In this document: one piece after another, positions 1-5,780 of the stretch
Layout: every line of letters begins with the position of its first letter
Position numbering within the stretch: the stretch's first letter is position 1
Assembly (NCBI GenBank): GCA_023393895.1
Contig: JAEXBT010000170.1
Span: forward strand, 1 to 6,811
Reading direction: 5' to 3'
Origin: Pseudomonadota bacterium
Lineage (GTDB): Bacteria; Pseudomonadota; Gammaproteobacteria; Xanthomonadales; Xanthomonadaceae
DNA length: 6,811 nt
The notes under the pieces: generated by a model
What the model saw: only the letters and a program-made list of their open reading frames with translations
Databases searched by the model: none
What the model was told of the DNA's origin: nothing
Position numbers and translations under genes: made by a program

Positions 1-539
1 TACCAGCGGATGGCCTCGCTCACATCGCGAGGGCCTCCATATCCGCCTTCGTACGTCAGCCCAACAATGGTCGCCGCCTCTGCATTACCTCGCTCAGCGG
101 CTCTCCGGTACCAGGAACGAGCCGTCGCATGATCGACTGGAACACCCAGTCCATCCTTGTGGATATGACCCATTGTGAACTCGGCGAGTTCATTTCCGGC
201 TGCGGCTGCCCTTTCGCTGATCGCCCGCGCCCGCTCAACGTCCCTCGGCACGCCATGTCCATACAGATAGCTGATACCCAAGTAGGCCGCAGCCTCCGGG
301 CACCCCATCTCGTCCGCCTTGCGAAAGAATTCAACCGCATCGCGGTAGTCCTGCGGCTTCGTTTGGGACTTCCGCGCGTACAACGCTTGGCCCTTCAGGA
401 ACTCGGCCCGCGCAGATTCAGAGCACGGGACCGACAACACCTGCGCGGATGAAGGCACAGCTGCAGCCTCTGAAGCCCACGCATAACTGAGGGCCAGATA
501 AATCAAGAGTCTCGTGGAAACCTGTAGTGCTGCTCTCAT
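1..539 (-). CDS. Sel1-repeat secreted protein, 3' end cut by window edge
   Basis: This reading frame is open from an ATG at 539 to the left edge (179 codons, no stop), so the gene is partial. A Shine-Dalgarno-like GAGGA lies about seven bases before the ATG. Residues 1-27 look like a signal peptide: basic start, hydrophobic core LLIYLALSYA, then Ala-rich possible cleavage sites (AWA, AAA) and no lipobox, which suggests a periplasmic or secreted protein. From about residue 83 there are consecutive 36-residue Sel1 (TPR-like) units with the usual Gly/Ala pattern: AAAYLGISYLYGHGVPRD, then AEFTMGHIHKDGLGVPVD, then AATIVGLTYEGGYGGPRD, ending at AIRW where the window stops. Sel1 repeats form helical scaffolds for protein-protein contacts; the partner cannot be told from sequence. 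It lies 62 bases downstream of the unknown gene at 602-1264 and is probably cargo of the integrated element. The fold is fairly certain, the role unknown. Confidence 0.85.
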   Translation of the reverse strand, partial: MRAALQVSTRLLIYLALSYAWASEAAAVPSSAQVLSVPCSESARAEFLKGQALYARKSQTKPQDYRDAVEFFRKADEMGCPEAAAYLGISYLYGHGVPRDVERARAISERAAAAGNELAEFTMGHIHKDGLGVPVDHATARSWYRRAAERGNAEAATIVGLTYEGGYGGPRDVSEAIRW

Positions 540-601
540 GCCGAATCCTCGATTGGTAGCCACCAAGACATCACACATCCTAACGCTACACGACCGAACA
601 C

Positions 602-1264
602 CTACCGCCCCTTGAGCCAATCGCGCACTGTGAAAAAGGAAAAATGGTACTTGGTCGCCAAGCGCTCGGCTGCCAACTCCTTGTTCCGATGCAGCTCGGG
701 GCTGCTGTCAAACTCTTCCAAACAGCGACGCTTGCGCTCTCCCCGCGCTTTGTGCAGAGCGCTCGCGCCGACGCGTGCTGACTGGGACCGTTGCTCCCTC
801 AGTTCGCCTTCCGTCACTGTCCTGCCACCTAGTCCCATCGCAAAGGCGATTGCGATACAAGCTTGGGTCGTATGCATCTCCACATCTGCAGCATCTCCCA
901 CACTGGCAGCATCACTCGCCTCAGCGAGGTGCCACAGCGCAAGGGCGCCGTGCAACTCGAACTCGCTGTAGTGAGGCGATAGATGCTCCTCAGCAAGCAA
1001 GCCGAAGACCAATGACAACTCCGAAACTCCGTCTACGGCAAAGCCGCAAAATGTTGAACCCGACCGATCACACATCTCCAGCAATTCGGCCACGGCATCG
1101 AGGCGCGCGTCCAACTCGCCGAGCGTCGACGCTCCGCTGGACAATAGCCCCATCCGCAAAAGGAACGCGGTGGTAGCGTCCCATGCCATAACTCCCCCAG
1201 CAAAGGGATCGCGCTGCACGCCCGCGCGCAACGCTGCTAGCAGGTCCCAACCTCTCTCGCTCAC
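602..1264 (-). CDS. Hypothetical island protein with possible C-terminal helix-turn-helix
   Basis: I do not recognise this protein. I chose the GTG at 1264 because GAGGA lies eight bases upstream (1273-1277), giving 220 residues beginning MSERGWDLLAAL. A TTG at 1333 would give 243 residues but has only a weak ribosome site, and the next ATG is further inside (about 1189). The middle is helical and Ala/Leu/Glu-rich, with no enzyme motif I can name. A basic stretch (HKARGERKRR) precedes a C-terminal segment of about 25 residues (NKELAAERLATKYHFSFFTV then RDWLKGR). That end resembles short helix-turn-helix tails that I remember in hypothetical proteins of Xanthomonadaceae and Pseudomonas islands, so DNA binding is a guess. 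There are no membrane segments or signal peptide. It lies downstream of the integrase and the small gene at 1358-1675, on the same strand and probably in the same transcript. Confidence 0.65.
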   Translation of the reverse strand: MSERGWDLLAALRAGVQRDPFAGGVMAWDATTAFLLRMGLLSSGASTLGELDARLDAVAELLEMCDRSGSTFCGFAVDGVSELSLVFGLLAEEHLSPHYSEFELHGALALWHLAEASDAASVGDAADVEMHTTQACIAIAFAMGLGGRTVTEGELREQRSQSARVGASALHKARGERKRRCLEEFDSSPELHRNKELAAERLATKYHFSFFTVRDWLKGR

Positions 1265-1357
1265 GTCGCACGTCCTCGCATGCTTTCGGATTCGTTCTAT
1301 CGGCGGCGCTAGCTCTATGGGAAGTGGACACAATTTCCGCTTGGTCAGAACGACCCG

Positions 1358-1675
1358 TCACCGCCCAACAGAACTGACAAGACCCAGAGTCTGAGCCATG
1401 CGCAGTGCCAGCTCGCGATTGGAGAAGCGCCATGGGGCCCTCTTGGTCGGACAATGCCCCCGATACAGGAAGAACCCCGGCAACGGATCTTGCCGTAGCC
1501 AGCGAGTGAACCCACGCCCGCGAACCAGAATCCCCCAATCACCTGCGTCTGTTCGAGCAGGCTGGATCGCCCTCACGAGCCGCAGTGCCCTGGCCCCCTG
1601 AAGGCCACACAGGTCGATCGTCCCGAACCCTTCATCGGCGAGTAAATTTCGACTCTTGCTGCGGTCAGTTGTCAT
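1358..1675 (-). CDS. Small basic protein of unknown function, coupled to integrase
   Basis: I do not recognise this protein (105 residues from the ATG at 1675). The start region is strong: a perfect AAGGAGGT at 1681-1688 lies inside the last codons of the integrase gene, followed by two ATGs in a row (1678 and 1675). The second sits at the better distance from the Shine-Dalgarno. The start overlaps the integrase stop at 1665-1667, so translation is probably coupled to the integrase. The product is Arg-rich and basic, with aromatic-rich stretches: ILVRGRGFTRWLRQDPLPGF at about residues 49-68 and KRAPWRFSNRELALRM near the C-terminus. Two cysteines are visible (about 23 and 75). No membrane segment or signal peptide is seen. 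A directionality or DNA-binding role would fit its position and charge, but nothing in the sequence proves it. The frame stays open beyond its single TGA into the next gene. Confidence 0.6.
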   Translation of the reverse strand: MTTDRSKSRNLLADEGFGTIDLCGLQGARALRLVRAIQPARTDAGDWGILVRGRGFTRWLRQDPLPGFFLYRGHCPTKRAPWRFSNRELALRMAQTLGLVSSVGR

Positions 1676-2888
1676 CATCCACCTCCTTGGAAGTTGCTTT
1701 CAGGGTGGCGTCCAGATGATCAGCCCATGCCTGCATCATCCTGATACGTTCAGCCAAGTACTCAGCGTGGTTGTAACTCGCACGAACCTTGCTGCGCTCC
1801 TGATGAGACAGTTGCCGCTCGATCGCATCACCGCTCCACCCCATTTCATTCAGATGGGTCGATGCCGTCGCACGAAACCCGTGTGCAGAAAAATAGCCGC
1901 CATACCCCAACCGCTCGAGGCAGCGATTCAGCGTCGTCGGCGACATTGGCCGGCGCGGATCTCTGTGATTGGGAAAGAGCAGGGGCCGAGATCCATCTAT
2001 TGCCTTGAGTCGGCGGAGTAATGCAACCGCCTGGGTACTCAGCGGCACAATGTGCCGCGTCCCCATCTTCATACGCTCTTCGGGAATCTCCCAAACAGCG
2101 TTGTCCAGATCCAACTCTGCCCAGGCAGCATCACGAAGCTCCTTCGGACGCACAAAAGTAAGCAGCAGGAGCCGGAGCGCGATCTTGATGGGCGGGGAAC
2201 TTCCGCTGGCCTCCACTTTGACGAGAAGGTCAGCTATCTCGCTCCTGGCCAAAGCCCTCTTGTGCTTGGTTCTTGGCTTTGTCACTGCGCCCTTCAGCGC
2301 AGCAGCTGGATCTTGGTCAGCTCGCAAAGTCACAACTGCGTAGCGGAAAACCGCAGACGACCACTGTCGAATCAAGATTGCGATCGATGGCGCTCCGCGG
2401 CGTTCTACACGCTTCAAAATTTCAAGGAGATGTGCGGCACGTACGGACTTGATCGGAAGCCGTCCGATATCCGGGAAGACATCCTGCCTCAGTACCGTCT
2501 CCACCTGGGAGAGGTAGTAGCTCGTCCAGCCGCTCTTCTTCCGCTCAATCCATTCCTTGGCAATCGCCTCGAAAGTATCCGCGGCCGCTCTGGCAGCGAC
2601 CAGCCGCTTTGCGCGCCGATGAGCCGCCGGGTGGATCCCCTCTTTGACCAGCTCACGGGCCTTGTCGCGCTCTGTCCGCGCCTGCTGCAACGAGATCGCG
2701 GGATACTCCCCCAAGGCGAACAGGTTCTCCCTACCCGCGATGCGATAGCGATATCGCCAGCACTTGGTGCCGGTCGGCTGGACTGCCAAGAACAAGCCAT
2801 TTCCATCGGAGAGCTTGTAGGCCTTTTCGGCCCGCTTTGCGTTCCGAATTCGGGCATCCGTGAGGCGTGCAGCTGGACGGGCGGCCAT
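1665..2888 (-). CDS. P4-type tyrosine integrase of an integrative element
   Basis: This is a site-specific tyrosine recombinase that would integrate and excise the element; it is close to the usual 400 residues (407 from this start). The N-terminus (LTDARIRNAKRAEKAYKLSD, then GNGLFLAV) is the DUF4102 arm-binding domain of P4-like integrases. A SAM-like core-binding domain starts near residue 105 (TFEAIAKEWIERKKSGW). The catalytic set is complete: Arg247 (TFVRPKELRDAAW), Lys274 (KMGTRHIVPLS), His336 and Arg339 (AHGFRATAST), His362 (LSHQERSKVRASY) and nucleophile Tyr372 (ASYNHAEYL). I chose the ATG at 2888 because family members normally begin just before LTDxxIRNAK; the ATG at 2936 would add 16 residues encoded by an inverted repeat. 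Neither start has a good Shine-Dalgarno. The gene lies beside the junction in trpG and reads away from it, as expected for an integrase next to its attachment site. Confidence 0.95.
   Translation of the reverse strand: MAARPAARLTDARIRNAKRAEKAYKLSDGNGLFLAVQPTGTKCWRYRYRIAGRENLFALGEYPAISLQQARTERDKARELVKEGIHPAAHRRAKRLVAARAAADTFEAIAKEWIERKKSGWTSYYLSQVETVLRQDVFPDIGRLPIKSVRAAHLLEILKRVERRGAPSIAILIRQWSSAVFRYAVVTLRADQDPAAALKGAVTKPRTKHKRALARSEIADLLVKVEASGSSPPIKIALRLLLLTFVRPKELRDAAWAELDLDNAVWEIPEERMKMGTRHIVPLSTQAVALLRRLKAIDGSRPLLFPNHRDPRRPMSPTTLNRCLERLGYGGYFSAHGFRATASTHLNEMGWSGDAIERQLSHQERSKVRASYNHAEYLAERIRMMQAWADHLDATLKATSKEVDDDN
1681..1688 (-). promoter_or_regulatory. Perfect Shine-Dalgarno for the gene at 1358-1675
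   Basis: On the minus strand this reads AAGGAGGT, a full match to the 16S rRNA 3' end. It lies inside the 3' end of the integrase gene. GG and then ATGATG follow, so the second ATG (1675) has about six bases after the GGAGG core and the first (1678) only about three. This decides the start of the downstream gene and suggests much stronger initiation than at the integrase itself, whose own start has no clear ribosome site. Confidence 0.75.
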
Positions 2889-2929
2889 AAGCGGGTATCG
2901 GGGTGAAGTACCCCCTACGATACCCGCTT
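2889..2929. repeat. 12-bp perfect inverted repeat touching the integrase start
   Basis: AAGCGGGTATCG at 2889-2900 and CGATACCCGCTT at 2918-2929 are perfect reverse complements. Inside them, GGGT (2901-2904) and ACCC (2910-2913) could extend the stem after a four-base bulge, leaving a five-base loop. The element GGGTA recurs on both strands. The repeat ends exactly at the ATG at 2888 and covers codons 3-16 of the longer integrase reading (start at 2936). It could be an integrase or excisionase binding site, an operator, or an mRNA hairpin that limits integrase translation. The structure is seen directly; the function is inference. Confidence 0.7.
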
Positions 2930-2936
2930 TTCTCAT

Positions 2937-3042
2937 GGCTGAAACTGGACAAAGAAAGACGCCATCGGACGTAATCCGTTGTCCATACAGGACATTTTTC
3001 TAGATTTCGGATTCCGCCGAACCTTCTCGGACACCGATGTCA
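2937..3042. other. Gene-free element end, probable arm of the attachment site
   Basis: This stretch of about 106 bases between the trpG remnant and the integrase has no plausible gene. It holds several copies of GTCC-type words: GTCCGA twice on the minus strand, TGTCC twice more. It also has one small dyad, TGTCC-ATACA-GGACA at 2980-2994, followed by TTTTT on the plus strand. Such repeated short words next to an integrase are what arm-type integrase or excisionase sites look like, but the copies are short and the reading is inference. The small hairpin is too weak to be a convincing terminator for trpE transcripts. Confidence 0.4.
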
Positions 3043-3063
3043 GTTATCGATCATCAGGATCAT
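3040..3063 (-). pseudogene. trpG: trpG 5' remnant (7 codons), split by element insertion
   Basis: Nine bases after the trpE stop an ATG at 3063 opens a frame reading MILMIDN and then TGA (3040-3042). TrpG/PabA glutamine amidotransferases characteristically begin (M)xLxIDNYDSFT, and trpG directly following trpE is the normal arrangement in this bacterial group. The ribosome site GAGGTGAT (3067-3074), overlapping the trpE stop, is a near-perfect Shine-Dalgarno seven bases before this ATG. So this was a true, translationally coupled gene start. The match to TrpG is lost exactly after IDN, where family members continue with Tyr-Asp-Ser. The rest of trpG, which makes ammonia from glutamine for TrpE, should lie at the far end of the element, outside this window. 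Confidence 0.8.
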
Positions 3064-3066
3064 CGG

Positions 3067-3074
3067 ATCACCTC
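3067..3074 (-). promoter_or_regulatory. Shine-Dalgarno of trpG, overlapping the trpE stop
   Basis: The minus strand reads GAGGTGAT, eight bases complementary to the 16S rRNA 3' end. It shares its first bases with the trpE stop codon, and GAGG ends seven bases before the ATG at 3063. The arrangement is typical for equal synthesis of TrpE and TrpG subunits. It now serves only a seven-codon frame. Confidence 0.75.
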
Positions 3075-4548
3075 ACAGCCCGCGCGCCGCCTGTGCCACC
3101 GCGCGAAACAGCGCGCGACCCTTGTTCATCGTTTCCTCCCATTCCTTCGCCGGATCGGAATCGAAGACGATGCCCGCGCCCGCTTGCACGTGCAGCTGCC
3201 CGTTCTGGATCACTGCGGTACGGATGGCGATGGCGGTGTCGGCGTCACCGTTCCATGCCAGGTAGCCGACTGCGCCCGAATACACGTTGCGCTTGACCGG
3301 TTCGAGTTCACGGATGATCTCCAGCGCGCGGATCTTCGGCGCCCCGCTCACCGTGCCGGCCGGAAACGCGGCGCGCAGCACGTCCATTGCGGTGAGCCCT
3401 TCGCGCAGTTGCCCGCTCACCTCGCTGACGATGTGCATGACATGGCTGTAGCGCTCGATGCCGAAACGCTCACCCACCACCACGCTGCCCGGCTCGCTGA
3501 CCCGGCCGACATCGTTGCGTCCCAGGTCGATCAGCATCAGGTGTTCGGCACGCTCCTTGGGATCAGCCAGCAGTTCAGCCTCGAGCGCGGCATCGGCTTC
3601 AGCGTCGGTGCCGCGCGGGCGCGTGCCGGCGATCGGACGAACGGTGACGGTGCCATCCTGCAGTCGCACGAGGATTTCCGGCGATGAGCCCACCACCTGC
3701 GTCGCCCCGGTATCGATGAAGTACATGTAGGGCGAGGGATTCATCGCCCGCAGCGCGCGGTACACGTCCACGGGCCGCGCGGCGAATGGCACCGACAGCC
3801 GCTGGCTGAGCACCACCTGGAAGGCATCGCCGGCACGGATGTAATCCTTGGCGCGTTCTACCGCGCCTATGAAGCCCTCACGACTGAAGCCGCTGACGAA
3901 ATGACTCTCGTCCAGCGCGGCGCCCTGCAGGCTTTCCGGATAGCCGCTGCCGGCCTGGCGCAGGCGGTGCACGAGCGCATCGATCCGGCGCTGGGCGCGC
4001 GCCCAGGCATGCGGCGTGGCCGGGTCGGCGTGGACCACCAGATACAACCTGCCCTTCAGGTTGTCGAAGACCGCCAGTTCGTCGCTGTGCATCAGCAGGA
4101 TGTCAGGCGTACCGAGTTCATCGCGCGCGTGCCCGTCTGCGAAGCGCGACTCGATGTAGCCGATCGACTCGAAGCCGAACCAGCCCACCAGCCCGCCGGC
4201 GAATCCCGGCAGCCCGGCCACCGGCGGTACCTGCTGGGCGGCACGCAGGCGCTCGACCTCGGCCAAGGGGTCTTCAACCTGGCGACGCTCGACTTCCACG
4301 CCATCCTCGCTCACCCGAAGTTCGAAGCCGTGGAAGGCGTAGACACGCCGCGCCGGCAGGCCAATGATCGACCAGCGCCCGAAGCGCTCGCCGCCCTCGA
4401 CCGATTCGAACAGGTAGGTATGCGGCCCATCGGCCAGTTTCAGGTAGACCGACAGCGGCGTGTCGAGGTCGGAAAGGACCTCGCGCACCACCGGGATCAG
4501 GGTGTGGCCGTCGTCGGCCAGGCGTTGGAACTCAGCTTCGGTAATCAC
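3073..4548 (-). CDS. trpE: Anthranilate synthase component I
   Basis: TrpE converts chorismate to anthranilate, the first committed step of tryptophan synthesis, using ammonia supplied by TrpG. I chose the GTG at 4548 (491 residues, beginning [16 protein letters not shown]) because GAGAGA lies just upstream and the family starts here; the extra 16 residues from 4596 do not look like TrpE. Visible motifs are LFES (46-49, part of the tryptophan feedback site), NPSPYM (270-275), PIAGTRPRG (305-313), [12 protein letters not shown] (335-346), the catalytic His in SHVMH (about 372), GTVSGAPK (398-405) and the magnesium-site segment EWEETMNK near 469. All key residues seem intact, so the enzyme should be functional and feedback-inhibited. 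Upstream are a probable promoter and a short Trp-containing ORF; downstream is the broken trpG start and then the integrase. Confidence 0.97.
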   Translation of the reverse strand: MITEAEFQRLADDGHTLIPVVREVLSDLDTPLSVYLKLADGPHTYLFESVEGGERFGRWSIIGLPARRVYAFHGFELRVSEDGVEVERRQVEDPLAEVERLRAAQQVPPVAGLPGFAGGLVGWFGFESIGYIESRFADGHARDELGTPDILLMHSDELAVFDNLKGRLYLVVHADPATPHAWARAQRRIDALVHRLRQAGSGYPESLQGAALDESHFVSGFSREGFIGAVERAKDYIRAGDAFQVVLSQRLSVPFAARPVDVYRALRAMNPSPYMYFIDTGATQVVGSSPEILVRLQDGTVTVRPIAGTRPRGTDAEADAALEAELLADPKERAEHLMLIDLGRNDVGRVSEPGSVVVGERFGIERYSHVMHIVSEVSGQLREGLTAMDVLRAAFPAGTVSGAPKIRALEIIRELEPVKRNVYSGAVGYLAWNGDADTAIAIRTAVIQNGQLHVQAGAGIVFDSDPAKEWEETMNKGRALFRAVAQAARGL

Positions 4549-4648
4549 GCGGATTCTCTCGGTGGAACGGGCAGGCGGAACGCAGGGCGGATGCACGCCA
4601 CCCTCGCCAGTAACCGTTGCCGGGAATGTCCGCGTAAACCAAACTCAT
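4532..4648 (-). other. Upstream ORF with two Trp codons overlapping trpE start
   Basis: An ATG at 4648 opens a 38-codon frame that ends at TGA 4532-4534. It thus runs past the trpE GTG (4546-4548) in another frame. Its middle reads YWRGWR, with Trp codons at 4607-4609 and 4598-4600. A 7-bp hairpin (AGGGTGG pairing with CCGCCCT, one G-T pair, about 4584-4604) overlaps the second Trp codon. No uridine tract follows, so a classical terminator-type attenuator is not seen. A predicted promoter would start transcription about at this ATG, implying leaderless translation. It could be a leader peptide controlling trpE translation, or chance in GC-rich DNA where TGG is common. Confidence 0.3.
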
Positions 4649-4654
4649 TCCCCT

Positions 4655-4684
4655 ACTCTAATCGACATCCCCGCCTGCGTTCAA
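4655..4684 (-). promoter_or_regulatory. Possible sigma70 promoter for trpE
   Basis: On the minus strand TTGAAC (4679-4684, four of six consensus bases) is followed after 18 bases by TAGAGT (4655-4660, four of six, including the important first, second and last positions). The -35 overlaps the stop codon of the lipid-kinase tail. The predicted start point is about 4648, leaving a leader of about 100 bases before trpE. This is the only convincing promoter-like pair I found in the gap of 132 bases between the two genes. Confidence 0.4.
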
Positions 4685-4890
4685 AGCCCCCGGGTGACGG
4701 CAAGCGCACACCCGGCAGGCAGTTGCATCCGCAGGCGGCCGGGCACGCAATCGATGCGGAAAGCCCGCGCCTGCAGCGGCTCTCCATCTAGGTTGAGGGT
4801 GAGCGGATCGTCGGAAACGATCTCAATCCACGGCAACTGCGCACGAACCGCCACCCGGTCGAGTGCCGCCGCCTTGCCCTCGGCCATCAC
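4681..4890 (-). pseudogene. Detached C-terminal piece of the YegS-like lipid kinase
   Basis: This frame overlaps the end of the kinase gene (GTG at 4890 overlapping its TGA) and supplies the C-terminal end that the upstream frame lacks. It reads [18 protein letters not shown], then a beta-rich stretch with the family hallmark LNLDGEPL (about 32-39), then [15 protein letters not shown]. In intact relatives this is continuous with the [11 protein letters not shown] segment. Moving from the kinase frame to this one needs a -1 shift, as expected after loss of one base, or of any number one more than a multiple of three. It could be reached by re-initiation at the overlapping GTGATG, but as a separate protein it would have no known fold of its own. 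Confidence 0.75.
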
Positions 4891-5612
4891 GGTGCCGAGC
4901 GACCGTGGAGCGGCGGGATGATGGTGAGATCGAGCAGACCGTCATCGATCATCGCGTCCGGGCACAGGGCCTGCCCGCCACCGGCCTGGCGTCCATTGCC
5001 GATGCCGAGCGCGATGAACTCGCCCGACCATTCGAAACCCGGTCCGTTGAAGCGCGCGTGCTGCGGTTCGATATGCCCCAGCTTGCCGAGTCCGGTGATG
5101 ACGTAGGCCAGGCCACCGAGGAGGTCCTTGAGCGTCTCATGCGTCTCCACCGTGACATCGGTGCCGAAGCCGCCGCTGGCGAGGTTGGCGCACCAGTGTG
5201 CCTCCTCGCCACAACCGATCCGCAGCAGGTCAATCGACCGTGGCTCGGCATCGCGCGCCAGTTCCAGCGCGGCAAGCGGGTCGTCCGGGATGCCGGCAGC
5301 AGCGGCGAAATCGTTGGCGGTGCCCAACGGCACCAGCGCCAGCGCGGGCAGCTCGTTGGCATCACGCGTGCTGCGCGCCAGCGCAGTGGCCACGGCACTC
5401 AGGGTGCCATCACCACCGCCGGCCACCACCGTGGCGACGCCGACAGCCATCGCCTCATCCACCAGCCTCGAGGCATCGCCCGCTTCCCAGGTCACCCGCA
5501 CCTGCAGCGGCACACCGGAATCGCACAACGTGTGCACAGCCTGACGCACGCCGTCGTCGTCGGCGGACTTGCCGTTGAGGATCAGCATCATCGGAGCGGG
5601 AGGCGGCGACAT
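4887..5612 (-). CDS. YegS-like lipid kinase, frameshifted before its C-terminus
   Basis: This belongs to the YegS/DgkB/BmrU family, which phosphorylates diacylglycerol, phosphatidylglycerol or related lipids at the inner membrane; the exact substrate here is unknown. The N-terminal ATP-binding domain has LILNGKS (9-16), the nucleotide motif VVAGGGDGT (62-70) and PLGTANDFA (95-103). The second domain holds [10 protein letters not shown] (141-150) and [20 protein letters not shown] (205-224), which includes metal-binding acidic residues. After [11 protein letters not shown] (about 237) the frame leaves the family and ends at TGA; the missing 70 or so residues are encoded in another frame just downstream. 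I kept the ATG at 5612; the ATGs at 5591 and 5588 are alternatives and none has a strong ribosome site. It was probably a functional kinase until recently, because the rest is well conserved. A sequencing error cannot be excluded. Confidence 0.88.
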   Translation of the reverse strand: MSPPPAPMMLILNGKSADDDGVRQAVHTLCDSGVPLQVRVTWEAGDASRLVDEAMAVGVATVVAGGGDGTLSAVATALARSTRDANELPALALVPLGTANDFAAAAGIPDDPLAALELARDAEPRSIDLLRIGCGEEAHWCANLASGGFGTDVTVETHETLKDLLGGLAYVITGLGKLGHIEPQHARFNGPGFEWSGEFIALGIGNGRQAGGGQALCPDAMIDDGLLDLTIIPPLHGRSAP

Positions 5613-5742
5613 CGGCGCACGCTATCGCCGGCCATCTGCAGCGCGCGTGAAAGCCGCCGTCATAGGGATGTCACATCGGCCACGGAGCATGGAAGGCCAT
5701 AGCCAAGGAAGAAACGCGGAGGATGGAGCCTCCAAGTCTTCC
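5613..5742. other. Intergenic gap between rpe hairpin and lipid kinase
   Basis: No gene is visible here on either strand. The only structure noted is GATGT-C-ACATC (5665-5675), an 11-base dyad that could be an operator or chance. I found no convincing -35/-10 pair for the lipid kinase. Confidence 0.4.
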
Positions 5743-5770
5743 AAGCCGGTGCCGCGAGGCGCCGGCTTTT
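5743..5770. terminator. GC-rich hairpin after rpe, possible terminator
   Basis: AAGCCGGTGCC (5743-5753) and GGCGCCGGCTT (5758-5768) form an 11-bp stem with one G-T pair and a four-base GCGA loop, twelve bases downstream of the rpe stop. On the plus strand it is followed by TTTT. On the minus strand, the direction of rpe, only two Ts close the stem before GG. It is therefore a strong hairpin well placed to end or protect the rpe transcript, but not a textbook minus-strand intrinsic terminator. Confidence 0.55.
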
Positions 5771-5780
5771 CAATGGCCGC

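Larger units (their letters stand above)
1..3042 (-). mobile_element. Integrase-proximal end of an integrative element inserted in trpG
   Basis: From the junction in trpG leftward, the DNA holds a P4-type integrase, two unrecognised small genes and a Sel1-repeat protein, all on one strand. Its base composition is visibly less GC-rich than the host genes on the right. The right boundary is placed where the trpG reading frame stops matching the family, at about 3040-3042. The left boundary is outside the window. I see no conjugation, phage structural or replication genes here, so the class of element (satellite, integrative island or prophage remnant) cannot be decided. Confidence 0.75.

Noticed and set aside
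1068..1538. Minus-strand 156-codon frame crossing the gap between the two unknown genes
   Set aside because: It overlaps both better-supported frames, has no clear ribosome site, and its composition (Arg/Ser/Gly-rich) looks like an off-frame reading.
2052..2906. Plus-strand open frame of 284 codons opposite the integrase
   Set aside because: The integrase frame has all catalytic residues; the opposite product has no recognisable motif or ribosome site.
1..3075. A second attachment-site copy, tRNA gene or CRISPR array within the window
   Set aside because: I found no second copy of the trpG start sequence, no tRNA-like fold and no regularly spaced repeats; the other element end must be outside.
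4549..4596. Extension of trpE to the ATG at 4596
   Set aside because: The added 16 residues do not resemble TrpE N-termini, and a GTG with GAGAGA upstream sits exactly at the family start.
4549..4680. Classical trp attenuator (terminator hairpin with uridine tract) before trpE
   Set aside because: A 7-bp hairpin is present, but no run of Ts follows it.
3901..5702. Long plus-strand open frames opposite trpE and the lipid kinase (3901-4791, 4863-5702)
   Set aside because: They mirror well-recognised minus-strand genes, have Arg/His/Gly-rich products of no family, and are expected as shadows in GC-rich DNA.
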